Assembly (NCBI GenBank): GCA_905221605.1
Contig: CAJNDS010000302.1
Span: forward strand, 850,450 to 914,449
DNA from: Symbiodinium natans
Lineage: Eukaryota > Sar > Dinophyceae > Suessiales > Symbiodiniaceae
Reading direction: 5' to 3'
DNA length: 64,000 nucleotides
Shown here one piece after another: positions 31,154-40,841 of this stretch; positions within the stretch are counted from its first letter, which is position 1; each line of letters starts with the position of its first letter. A model generated the notes under the pieces. The model had not been told where the DNA came from. It made no database searches and saw nothing but the letters and a program-made list of their open reading frames with translations. A program made the position numbers and the translations under genes.

Positions 31154-32147
31154 CTATTGAACACCCGTGGTCCGCGCCATGTGCTTGGCGCAATCAACGA
31201 CGTTGCTCCGTCGGACCTGCGGATGACGTAGGGGGGGTTTCCCGAAAATTCGGGCGGGGGGGCATCCTTTTCAGGGGGAATTCTTCTACAGATCTCTCTT
31301 CTTGGAGAAACTCCACACTCTCCATGTTCTGGCCCACACCTGCGCCAAGTTCTCCGTACCCGACACGCTCTTCGGGCCGGCGGAGGAAACCTGCGTAAAC
31401 GCACGGGCCACGCGGTGATGCGCCAGAGTTTCTGGTTTAGGGTTCCGGTAGCGGATGCTGGTTTATGGCGGCCTCGGGGTAGTGTAACATAACCCCAACC
31501 CGAAACCCTAAAACCCTACACCCTAAACCCTGTGCGCAGTAGCATCCAGCTGCCTCGCTGCCTTCGAACATGACGATCTCCGGGGATTCGATGAAGTGGT
31601 TCATCAACTGACAGGTTGACGACAGAGCCAAAGATCGTGGAAGAGCTCAGTTCCCCTAGAAAGCGCGTAAAGAAACATGTTTGGTTGTCATACTTACCCA
31701 TATAGCTGTAGAGATATCATACTTACACATATAGTCATATAGATATATAGTTATAAGTTATAACCCTGAGAACATCATAAAGTTGAAGCCCTCCCTGCAG
31801 CCAGAGACACGTCGCCTGCGCCCAGTTCACGGCACGTTCAGAGGCCCGCTCGCCCTGTGATCGGAAGACCTGGCGAGACGAATGGGAGCCCATAGAAGAA
31901 AAAATTCTGACAGTAGCTGGCTCTGCACGTGACCAGCAGCGCCTGCTTGAACTTGAAGTACTTGGCCCTCACTTTTTTTGTCCCTAAACCCTAAACCCCT
32001 GAACCCTGAACCCTGAACCCTAAACCCTAAACCCTAAACCCTGAACCCCTGAACCCCTGAACCCCTGAACCCTAAACCTTTGCCAGCCTCCAAGTAGAGG
32101 TCGACCACGCCGCTCACAAAAGCCAGCACCTCAGAGACGAACAGCAT
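31154..32147 (-). CDS. Six-exon split gene, small protein of about 150 residues
   Basis: Reverse-strand exons with consistent phase: 32078-32147 (ATG; MLFVSEVLAFVSGVVDLYLE), 31934-31971 (RAKYFKFKQALL), 31765-31869 (35 codons, ERAVNWAQATCLWLQGGL within), 31529-31607 (LMNHFIESPEIVMFEGSE...), 31290-31390 (33 codons, GYGELGAGVGQNMESVEF within) and 31154-31216 (VRRSNVVDCAKHMARTTGVQ then TAG). All introns are GT-AG. Those after the first and fourth exons begin GTTTAGGG. The frame is also open upstream of the ATG (HFAYAD), and an upstream island at 32,215-32,262 reads HALDVEFTKSYS, so the start may lie further up. An antisense chain over the same edges is possible but less protein-like. No family was recognised. 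Confidence 0.55.
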
Positions 32148-32214
32148 GTCGGCGTAGGCGAAATGGGTTTAGGGTTTCGGGTTTAGAGTTTAGAGTTTAG
32201 GGTTTAGGGTTTAA

Positions 32215-32848
32215 GGAGTAGGATTTGGTGAACTCAACATCGAGCGCGTGCAGAGCCCTAAACCCGAAACCCCCAAACCCCCGAACCCCCCAACCCCAAA
32301 ACCCCAAACCCGAAGCCCTAAACCCTAAACATCCCTAAACCCCGCCCCAGCCCCAAATGCTAGGATGACAGGTCCTGTGGGCAGGGACCCGGTCCGCATC
32401 GTAGGTGCCAGTGCTCACGATGGCCTGCTTGCGGGGTTTGGGGTTCAGTCTTCAGGGTTGGGGGTTGAGGGTTTAGGGTTTAGCGCTCAAACTGCCCCTC
32501 AGCCTACTTGGAAATTCATTGGGCAGTTGCACATGAAGTTTTAACATAGGATAGCTAACTGTTACAACTGGGCCTAGCCTCAGCTGGGGTACTTGTCACC
32601 CTACTTCCATCTACACCTAATCCTTCAAGTAAACCTTGTGTACTAGCACTCCTTACTTAATAGGGACTAGAATCGGGGGTACCCTCAAACCCTAAACCCT
32701 AAACCCTAAACCCTAAACCCTACTATAGTCCCCATTCGGGACAGTTAGCAAAAAGGGGGGGAACATCCCGAAGAAAACCCTACACATAAGCCCCCTCGCG
32801 CGCCTCCGCAAACTCGGTCAAGTCGAGGTTGCTGGTGAAACCTCGACT
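32215..32848 (-). CDS. Probable upstream exons of the same minus-strand gene
   Basis: Islands reading HALDVEFTKSYS (about 32,215-32,262), QAIVSTGTYDADRVPAHRTC (about 32,350-32,424) and FTSNLDLTEFAEAREGAY (about 32,792-32,848, donor GTGTAGGG) lie on the reverse strand upstream of the six-exon model. The join between the first of these and the next exon has no GT or AG. The intervening sequence is only CCCTAAA-type repeat, so either a non-canonical intron or a mis-set boundary is present. Confidence 0.35.
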
Positions 32849-32863
32849 TGACGGTTCTGGGTT

Positions 32864-33472
32864 TAGTTTAGGGTTTAGGGTTTAGGGTTTAGGGTTTAGG
32901 GTTTAGGGTTTAGGGTTTAGGGTTTAGGGTTTAGGGTTTAGGGTTTAGGGTTTAGGGTTTAGGGTTTAGGGTTTAGGGTTTAGGGTTTAGGGTTTTAGGG
33001 TTTAGGGTTTAGGGTTTAGGGTTTAGGGTTTAGGGGGTTAGGGTTAGGGTTTAGTTTAGGGTTTAGGGTTTAGGGTTTAGGGTTTTAGGGTTTAGGGTTT
33101 AGGTTTAGGGTTTAGGGTTTAGGGTTAGGTTTAGGGTTTAGGGTTTAGGGGGTTTTAGGGTTTAGGGTTTTAGGGTTTAGGGTTTAGGGTTTAGGGGTTA
33201 TGGTCTTAGGGTTTAGGGTTTTAGGGTTTAGGGTTTAGGGTTTAGGTAGGGTTTAGGGTTTAGGGTTTAGGGTTTAGGGTTTAGGGTTTAGGGTTTAGGG
33301 TTTAGGGTTTAGGGTTTAGGGTTTAGGGTTTAGGGTTTAGGGTTTAGGGTTTAGGGTTTAGGGTTTAGGGTTTAGGGTTTAGGTTAGGGTTTAGGGTTTA
33401 GGGTTTAGGGTTTAGGGTTTAGGGTTTAGGGTTTAGGGTTTAGGGTTTAGGGTTTAGGGTTTAGGGTTTATC
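32864..33472. repeat. Long (TTTAGGG)n telomere-type array
   Basis: About 600 bases of almost uninterrupted TTTAGGG with rare TTTTAGGG and TTAGGG slips; the longest such array in the window. Internal, with unique sequence on both sides. Confidence 0.98.
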
Positions 33473-33649
33473 TGGTGGCTTCCGAAAATAGGGGCACCCC
33501 TTTTTGGGGTTCCGTGAAAAAGGATGATAAAGCATTTTGGGAGATCATAAGGGGTACCTTTTCGGACATCCCCATTTGGGGTTCAGGTCGCTTAGGGTTT
33601 GGGCTTGGGGTTTGTTGGGGCAGGAAACGGTTGTCATCAGAGGTATCAG

Positions 33650-33747
33650 TTGGGATGTTCCTAATTCTAACAGTCCTCAATAGGGAGTATAGTACCCCCT
33701 ATTCTCATCCCTACTACGGACTGTTAGTATAGGGGGGAACATCCCAA
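33650..33747. mobile_element. TIR family A element
   Basis: TTGGGATGTTC at left, GGGGGGAACATCCCAA at right, with paired inner arms (AACAGTCCTCAATAGGGA / ACTACGGACTGTTAGTAT). Confidence 0.85.
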
Positions 33748-33954
33748 CCCTAAACCCTAAGCCCTAAACATTCCAAGGTGTCAGCCCTACACTTCTCAGA
33801 GATTTCTGAGCACATGCGTCTAAGCCCCCGGAAACCCCAAATCCCTCAACCGGAAAGAAACTTTAAACTCTCACCAAACCTCCCCACCCCGCACCCCCCC
33901 CCGGGCCGAAAAACGAACTACAAAAAAAACTAAACCCTAAATCCGTAAACCCTA

Positions 33955-34135
33955 AAAAACCCCAAAAACCCCAAAACCCAAAAAACCTGAAAACCTGAAA
34001 ACCTGAAAACCCCAAAACCCCAAACCCCAGAACCCCAAAACCCCCAAAACCCCCAAAACCCCCAAAACCCCAAAACCCCAAAACCCCAAAACCCCAAAAC
34101 CCCAAAACCCCAAAACCCCAAAACCCCAAACCCCT
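33955..34135. repeat. (CCCCAAAA)n array
   Basis: The core at 34,068-34,128 is near-perfect CCCCAAAA octamer, flanked by CCCCCAAAA and CCTGAAAA variants. The GFWGFGVLGF frame on the reverse strand is an artefact. Confidence 0.95.
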
Positions 34136-34303
34136 CAAAGCCTTCAAAGCCCTCAAACACCAAATCCCCAAATCCCCAAAACCCCAAATCCCCCAAAAGC
34201 CCCCCCAGAGAGCCCACAGAGATGGCCAGGGCTTAAAACCTCAAAACCCCAAACCCCAAACTCCAAACCCCAAAACCCCAAAATCCCAAAACCCCAAAAT
34301 CCC

Positions 34304-34378
34304 TCAAGAGCCATGACCAGGTTTATGGCTCTGCTTCGCCATGGTCAGGGCCCCCTGGTCCAGCTGCGTCACGGCGGT
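34304..34378 (-). CDS. Possible terminal exon, unknown protein
   Basis: On the reverse strand after GCTGAG, 24 codons (TAVTQLDQGALTMAKQSHKP, GHGS) run to a TGA. It sits between the CCCCAAAA block and a G run. Function unknown. Confidence 0.4.
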   Translation of the reverse strand, partial: TAVTQLDQGALTMAKQSHKPGHGS

Positions 34379-34617
34379 CTCAGCGCGTCGCGTCGGTGGG
34401 GGGGGGGGGGGGGTGTACGGTTTGGGGCTTGGGGTGTGGGGCTTTGGGCTTAGGGTTTGGGGTTTAGGGTTTGGGGTTCGGGGTTTAGGGTTTGGGGTTT
34501 GGAGTTAAGGTTTAGGGCTTCGGGCTTAGGGTTTAGGGCTGGCTTGGGGGCTTAGGGTTTTTCAGGCCGCAAACCCCTTAAGCATGAAAGTTACCTGAAC
34601 TCGGGCTCTAAAGTCTT

Positions 34618-34665
<48 letters not shown>

Positions 34666-34715
34666 GAGAGAGAGACAGAGAGAGAGAGAGACAGAGAGAG
34701 AGAGACAGAGAGCGA
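34618..34715. repeat. (AG)n microsatellite
   Basis: GAGA repeats with ACAGAG interruptions. Confidence 0.95.
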
Positions 34716-34986
34716 GAGTTTGATGTGTTCTTTGGGATGGGTGGGAAGGGGAAGGGGGCAACTCCAAACCAGATAAGATTGGGGATTCAGGATCACCGAT
34801 GCTGGAGCAAGCTTGGAGCACGCGGGGCAAAGGACCCAAAACGCCTAAACACCCGAAAAAACCTGAAGCCGCAAGAACACAACCCTTCAAAAACCTGACA
34901 AACCCCTCACAAAAACCTTAAAACCCCAGCAAAAACCCTGACCAAACCTCATAATGAAAGCAAAACTAAGAGGCCCCAAACCTCAG

Positions 34987-35132
34987 ACTAAACCCTAAAC
35001 CCTAAACCTAAACCCTAAACCCTAAACCCTAAACCCTAAACCCTAAACCCTAAACCTTTACCCTAAACCCTAAACCTTTACCCTAAACCCTAAACCCTAA
35101 ACCCTAAACCCTAAACCCTAAACCCTAAACCC
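34987..35132. repeat. (CCCTAAA)n telomere-type array
   Basis: About 20 units, immediately left of a minus-strand exon. Confidence 0.95.
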
Positions 35133-35134
35133 AC

Positions 35135-35191
35135 CCAACGCCGGTCCTCGATCTCATCGGGGGCGCGCCGCCGCAGGAAGGACTTCGGCCT
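35135..35191 (-). CDS. Internal exon, unknown protein
   Basis: Reverse-strand 19-codon exon RPKSFLRRRAPDEIEDRRW between AG and the donor GTGGGTTTAGGG; phase 0 at both ends. The following intron is the CCCTAAA array (TTTAGGG on the sense strand). Confidence 0.45.
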
Positions 35192-35938
35192 CTGAGGGCT
35201 TTGGGCATTTGAGGGTTTAGGGGTTTCGGTTGCAAAGTTTAGGGTTTAGGGGTTTAGGGTTTAGGGTTCAGGGTTTAGGGTTTAGGGTTTGGGGTTTAGG
35301 GTTTAGGGTTTGGGGTTTAGGGTTTGGGGTTTCGGGTTTAGGGTTCAGGGTCTAGGTTTGGGGTTTAGGGTTTGGGGCTGTGAGGGCGTTTAGGGCTGTT
35401 TTAGGGCTGACAAGCGACCAAGGAGCCCAAGCCCCCCAAAACCCTAAACCCTAAACCCTAAACCGTAAACCCTAGACCCTGAACCCTCAAACCTCCAAAC
35501 TCCCAAATTCTTCTAAACCGTTCCAACTCGGGTTTTAAGGTTTAGGGCTTAGGGTTTTGGGTTTAAGGTTTGGGGTTTAGGGTTTAGGGTTTAGGGTTTA
35601 GGGTTTAAGGTTTCGGGTAGACATCAGAAACCTCTAAGTTAAGGTGCGTGGTTAGTGTTTAGGGTTTAGGGTTTAGGGTTCAGCGCTGTAATCCAACCCC
35701 AAAATGTTGACCCAGATAAAGGTAGGGTTTCCAACGAATGACCTCAGCCAAAATGACCCACATGCCTCCCAGCAAGGCCCTTAAAGCCTGAAACGCTAAA
35801 TCCCCCAAGCCAAAACCATGAGTGAAAAACCCCAAAACCCTGAAACCCTCAACCCCAAGCCCGTCAACACACCCTGAACTCCAACCCTGAACCCTAGACC
35901 CTACACCTTAAACCCTAAACCCGAAACCCTTCAAAACC

Positions 35939-36027
35939 TCACGCCACGAAACCCGGCCTGTACTCCGCGTCCACGAGCTGATGGGCCTTCCAAGTTTGCG
36001 AAGCCCGAATAGCAAGGTCCCACAAGG
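35939..36027 (-). CDS. Terminal exon, unknown protein
   Basis: On the reverse strand after CAAAG: LWDLAIRASQTWKAHQLVDA, then EYRPGFVA and a TGA at 35939-35941. It is followed (left) by CCCTAAA-type repeat. Upstream exons were not identified. Confidence 0.45.
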
Positions 36028-36528
36028 CTTTGGGGTTTAGGGTTTAGGGCTTAGGGACTAGGGCTTAACGGATTTGAGGTTTTAGGGTGTAAAGTTTAGG
36101 GCTTAAGGGTGTAAGGGATTGAGGGGTTTAGGGGTCGCATTTAACGGTTCAGGGGTTTAGGGTTTTAAGGATTCTTAGGGGTTTCAGGGCTTTAAGGGCT
36201 TTAAGGGTGCAGGCTTTGAGCTTTAGTGGGATCATGGGTTTCGGGTCCACTTTAGGGACCCTAAACCCTAAACCCTTAACCCTAAACCCTAAACCCTAAA
36301 CCCTGAACCCTAAAGGCTTTAGGGGTTTGGGTTGGTTGAGGGGGCTTTAGCACTCGGGTGGCGCTGAAGGATTTTGAGTGCACCGAAGGCATGGAGCCGG
36401 GGTAGAGTTTAGGGTTTAGGGCTTCAAGGCTTTAGGCTTTAGGGTTTGGGGTTTGGGGTTTGGGGTTTGGGGTTTAGGGTTTTATTTGGGTTTTAGGGTT
36501 TTTGGGTATTGGTTTTGGGGTTTGGGGC

Positions 36529-36657
36529 TTTGGGGTTTTGGGGTTTTGGGGTTTTGGGGTTTTGGGGGTTTTGGGGGTTTTGGGGTTTTGGGGTTTTGGG
36601 GTTTTGGGGTTTTGGGGTTTTGGGGTTTTGGGGTTTTGGGGTTTTGGGGTTTTGGGG
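36529..36657. repeat. (TTTTGGGG)n array
   Basis: About 15 near-perfect TTTTGGGG octamers, preceded by TTTGGGG heptamers (36,447-36,475). Confidence 0.97.
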
Positions 36658-36879
36658 TTTAATCTTGCAATCACACGGGTGCTTTGCTCATGGCAGGCAT
36701 ACCTCTGGCAACGATGCCTGTACTCCGCAAGCGATTTCTAGACACATAGCCTCCTCACATGCACAGATCCATGGCGAGATGCACATGCTGAGGATCAGAC
36801 ATCCTCGTTCCGCAGCTCAGACCTGCAACTGCGTGTCTGCATGAAACGACCTGCTGCCCCAAGCAGATTTTCAAAGACG

Positions 36880-37763
36880 TCAGTTTGCCGCAGCAATGGG
36901 CCTGGGTTTGTCTGTGCGGCGGCCGATGGCGAGGAATTTGTCCTCCAGCTGCTTTAGGAGCAGCCTGAGTCAAAATGAAATCTGAGACTGGTATCTTGTC
37001 AAGATTCTTGAATCAAGTTACTATGACCGGGGCAGTATACGAACTGTTCTGAACTTGACTTAGGTTCCTTAACAAGATGCCAGTAAGCCTGCCTTGGTGC
37101 GCAGTAGCCACATTATAACAAGGGTACCTTTCTTCAGATTGGTTAACTGAAAACCTAGAATCAAAATCGGCAAAAGGGCACCATCGGGCTGCTGTACCAT
37201 AAACTCGAGACCCTAAACCCTGCACACCCTAAACCCCTAAACCCTATCAACCCTATACATCGAGCACCCTAAACCCCTAAACCCGACAAACCCCTGAACC
37301 CCTAACCTAAAACGACCTCAAGTCAGGCTCCCACCGGCAGAGGTTTGGCTTTGGAGGCCTTTCCTCCTGCAGCACAGGACAGTTTCAGGGTGAGTTGAGG
37401 GTGTGGGGGTTTAGGGGTTGCACACGTCCCGAAGCCCCTAAGCTCGCAACCCTAAACCCCTAAACCCTAAACCCTAAACCCCAAGCTACCACCGCAAAGA
37501 CTTGGACCTCGGGAGGGTGGTACCCTTGCAACCACCTTTCGGAGCACAACAGCGCGTGGAACATAAAGCCCCATGAACCCCGGCAACCCTAGACTGTGAG
37601 CTTTTAAGCTTTAGGGTTTATGGCTTACAGTAACAAAAACCTAAACCCTAAGCCTTAAGCCCTAAACCCTAAACCGTAAACCCTAAGCCCTAAACCCTAA
37701 ACCCTAAACCCCTTAAGCCGTAGCCTTTTGAGGTTCGTCGGGCGAGCTGCTCGCGGCCTCCAT
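36880..37763 (-). CDS. Complete six-exon gene model, about 96 residues
   Basis: The reverse-strand model has a start and a stop: 37725-37763 (MEAASSSPDEPQK), 37490-37588 (FMFHALLCSERWLQGYHPPE within, donor GTAGCTTGG), 37335-37366 (EERPPKPNLC), 37182-37203 (LWYSSPM), 37041-37067 (EPKSSSEQF, donor GTATAC) and 36880-36951 (QLEDKFLAIGRRTDKPRPIA, AAN, TGA). Phase is kept at every junction. The first intron needs a GC donor (GCTACGG) and is full of TTTAGGG. The second carries a TTTAGGG block near its 5' end and a complementary CCCTAAA block near its 3' end. No family was recognised. The small size could mean a genuinely small protein or missed exons. Confidence 0.55.
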
Positions 37764-38328
37764 TGGAGAAGCCTCACTTCGAAATGTGTGGTCTGGGGTT
37801 GGGGTTTTAGGGTTTGGGGGTTTAGGGTTTAGGGTTTAGGGTTTAGGGCTTAGGGTTTAGGGTTTAGGGTTTAGGGTCTGGGGTTGGGGTTTTAGGGTTT
37901 GGGGGTTTAGGGTTAGGGTTTAGGGTTTAGGGCTTGGGGTTTGGGTTTAGGGTTTGGGTTTTAGGGTTTTAGGGTTTGGGGGTTTAGGGTTTAAGGTTTT
38001 GGGGGGGTGAAGGGTTTAAGGTTTTGGGGGGGTTTTGGGTTTAGGGCTTGGGGGTTTCGGGTGTAGGGTTTAGGGCTTAGGGCTCTAAACCAAGCACTGG
38101 CCTTGTGCTGAAGATCAAGAGCGAGATAATTCTAAGCGAGGTTTCTTGATGCAAGTGGAGAGATGAGTCTTTGGAAAGCTGTCGGCACCATGGTCTGTTG
38201 GTGAGGGCTATGGGGTTTAAGCCTCATTAAAGCACCCCCCCCCTCCACCCAGTCCTGCAAATGAGGGCACTAGACAGATATGATCCCTTTCGGGGTGTGC
38301 TTGTTTTAAGGGACCCTACTTCGAAGCT

Positions 38329-38588
38329 TTAAAGCTGCTTGCCAAGGCTTGCGCTCTTCGACAGCTTTCAGGGCGAACCCAAAGAGCACTACACCCCAAG
38401 CACTAGACCCTAAACACTGGACCCTAAACCCAAACCCTAGACCCTAGACCCTAAACCCTAAACCCTCAACCCTAAACCTGATGCGCAACTTCGCGGCCCA
38501 TCAGGGTCCGACATGGAAGGAGCCACCCAACACTTTCGGGACCTAGCGATCTCAGCCTCTCAGAAGCCAGTTGGCGCAGTTGGCGCAT
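38329..38588 (-). CDS. Two-exon small gene, 48 residues
   Basis: Reverse-strand exon 38478-38588 starts ATG and reads MRQLRQLASERLRSLGPESV, then GWLLPCRTLMGREVAHQ. Its donor is GTTTAGGG. The 113-base intron is almost wholly TTTAGGG-like. Exon 38329-38364 (LSKSASLGKQL, TAA) follows after CTGAAAG in phase 0. The frame is open upstream of the ATG as well, so an earlier exon is possible. Leucine-rich, perhaps helical. Function unknown. Confidence 0.5.
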
Positions 38589-38666
38589 GAAAATCAAGGC
38601 CTCCAAGAAAGGGTTAGGGTTTTAGGGCTTAGGCCACCTCCCCCCCTCCCCGCCCAACAAAAAAAC

Positions 38667-38750
38667 AACAATGAGAAGAAGAAAAAGAAGAAGAACAATA
38701 ATAATAATAACAATAATAATCATCATCATCATCATCATCATCATCATATG
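38667..38750. repeat. AAG/AAT/ATC trinucleotide microsatellite
   Basis: Successive AAG, AAT and ATC tracts. Confidence 0.95.
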
Positions 38751-39265
38751 CCATACTGTTCTTACTTTAGAGGTGCCAGTGACCCTACTTCTACCTAGAA
38801 CACTGCGCCTGCCAGGCAGACACGACGGTGCAAACTTGAACTTGCTTGTCAAGTGGCTCGTCGAATGTGCCCCCGTCAGGTCAGCTACATTAGAAGCATG
38901 ACTTTGGGAGCTAGTACGGTAAGCTCAGACTAGCAGGTAGGGGTAGTAAAAGTAGGGCAAAGTGCGTCCTACTTGCCCATCACGAGCACAATCTCACACT
39001 CAACGCCAGCTAGGAACGTAACAAGAAGAAGCAGGTCCTCTTTCCCTACCTTGTCCTGCACTTCCATTCCTCTACCAGCTCAAACGCTGGAGCCTAAGCG
39101 GCCCGACGATCGGTTTGCCGTTTAGGGTTTAGGGTTTTAGGGTTTAGGGTTTAAGGTTAGGGTTAGGGTTTAGGGTTCAGGGTTCAGGGTTCAGGCTTCA
39201 GGCTTCAGGCTTCAGGGTTCAGGGTTTAGGGTTTAGGGTTTAGGATTTAGGATTTAGGGTTCAGG

Positions 39266-39365
39266 TTGGGATGTTCCCCCTTACACTCACAGTCCTGAAT
39301 AGGGATTCTAGTGCCCCCATGAGAGTCCCTATTCAGGACTGCTAGTATAAGTGGGAGCATCCCAA
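39266..39365. mobile_element. TIR family A element
   Basis: TTGGGATGTTCCCCCTTACA at left, GTGGGAGCATCCCAA at right; inner arms CAGTCCTGAATAGGGATTCT / AGTCCCTATTCAGGACTGCT. Confidence 0.85.
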
Positions 39366-40204
39366 GGTCCAGGGTTGATCCTCTCAGACCCTAAACGAGA
39401 CAGTTTAGGGTTTAGGGTTTAGGGTTTGGGGTTTGGGGTTTGGGGTTTAGGGTATCTCAAGGGCCTACTCAGCATCCAGTTCTTCTCCTGACTTCTTCCT
39501 TACTTGCGGGACATTGACCTGCATGATAAAGCCCTTGGGGCTGAGGGTTTAGGCCTTTCGGTTTCCGGCTTAGGGTCCCTAAACCCTAAACCCTAAACCC
39601 TAGTTTTGGGGTACCCACATCAGCCCAGAAAAGACCTGAAAACCCAAGAGCCTTAGACCTCCCCATCCAACGAGGTTTAGGGTTTGGGTTCAGGGTTCAT
39701 GGTTCAGGGCTCAGGGTTCAGGGTTTAGGGTTTAGGGCTTAGGGTTTAGGGTTTAGGGTTTAGGGTTTGGAGTTCAGGGTTCAGGGTTTAGGGTTCAGGG
39801 TTTAGGGTTTAGGGCCCTTTGAACCCAGGAGCCCCCAAAATCCCCAAAGAGGCCCGCAGCTGAGGGCTCGCGGGGCGCACCCTGTGTTGGGACTTGTGGC
39901 GGCCTCAGGAGCGCAGTTGAGTTTCTGACTTGGGGTTCGGGGTTTAGGGTTTATAGGGTTTCGGGTTTGGGGTTTGGGGTTTAGGGGTTTAGGGTTGAGG
40001 GTTTTTAGGGTTAAGGGTTTGGGGTTCGGTGTGTTCTTTGTGGCTTCTTCAGGGCAGGACTGCGAAGCCAAGCGAACTCAAGGGCATGGACGTGTAGAAT
40101 CTTTACTCTGGGACCCGGGCGGCGCCATCACATTGAAAGTCTGTGCCTTCCAGGGTTTAGGGTTCAGGGTTCAGGGTTCAGGGTTTCGGATTTGAGGCTT
40201 GCGG

Positions 40205-40325
40205 CGACTATAGGGGCCTTAATTACAATAGAACAGGGCTTTGGGGGGGTTCTTGGAGTATAATTATAAACCAACCATAATAAGGGAATACGACTAGTAT
40301 TTCTTCCGACCCCCTATATTATTTC
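40205..40325. mobile_element. Inverted-repeat element family E copy
   Basis: Starts CTATAGGGGCCTTAATTA and ends TTCTTCCGACCCCCTATATT, the best-preserved of three copies. Confidence 0.55.
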
Positions 40326-40357
40326 CCTGTCCGATGCCCCTTGGGGATGCTAAGCAC

Positions 40358-40438
40358 CCTAAACCCTAAACCCTAAACCCTAAACCCTAAACCCTAAACC
40401 CTAAACCCTAAACCCTAAACCCTAAACCCTAAACCCTA
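40358..40438. repeat. (CCCTAAA)n telomere-type array
   Basis: About eleven units. A 90-base unique island and then an inverted TTTAGGG array (40,531-40,635) follow. Confidence 0.95.
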
Positions 40439-40530
40439 AGCAGGCCTCTCCGAAGCCCTGTGGCAAGGCCACCTGCGGCATTGCCCCCTGTGGCAATGAT
40501 CCGTCCACATCTCGATGTACCGCTCCTGCT

Positions 40531-40635
40531 TAGGTTTAGGGTTTAGGGTTTAGGGTTTAGGGTTTGGGGTTTAGGGTTTAGGGTTTAGGGTTTAGGGTTT
40601 AGGGTTTAGGGTTTAGGGTTTAGGGTTTAGGGTTG
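40531..40635. repeat. (TTTAGGG)n telomere-type array
   Basis: About 15 units. Confidence 0.95.
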
Positions 40636-40670
40636 AGCAGTGCCCCTGGCCAAGATGCGGGCAGATGCTA

Positions 40671-40841
40671 GCTTGGAGGTTCATGGTACTTGTATAACGG
40701 TACTTCTCATTAATACTCATACATACTAGGGCCCTTAGGCTAGAACTGTACTTATAACTATACTTATAAAGCATATTAGGGCACTTAGAGGACAAGGGTA
40801 CAGTTATGATTGGTTCATAAGCAACATGAACCTCCGAGTAG
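40671..40841. mobile_element. TIR family B element
   Basis: Left end GCTTGGAGGTTCATGGTACT; right end AGCAACATGAACCTCCGAGT; 171 bases, non-coding. Confidence 0.75.

Noticed and set aside
31152-31895. Plus-strand exon chain 31152-31227, 31292-31394, 31540-31614, 31801-31895
   Set aside because: One junction breaks phase and the last exon is Arg/Pro/Ser-rich. The minus-strand chain over the same islands is complete and more protein-like.
36453-36844. Long Gly/Phe/Trp/Leu frames (GFWGFGVLGF and the antisense Pro/Lys/Asn frame)
   Set aside because: They are translations of TTTTGGGG repeat; all frames of the repeat are open.
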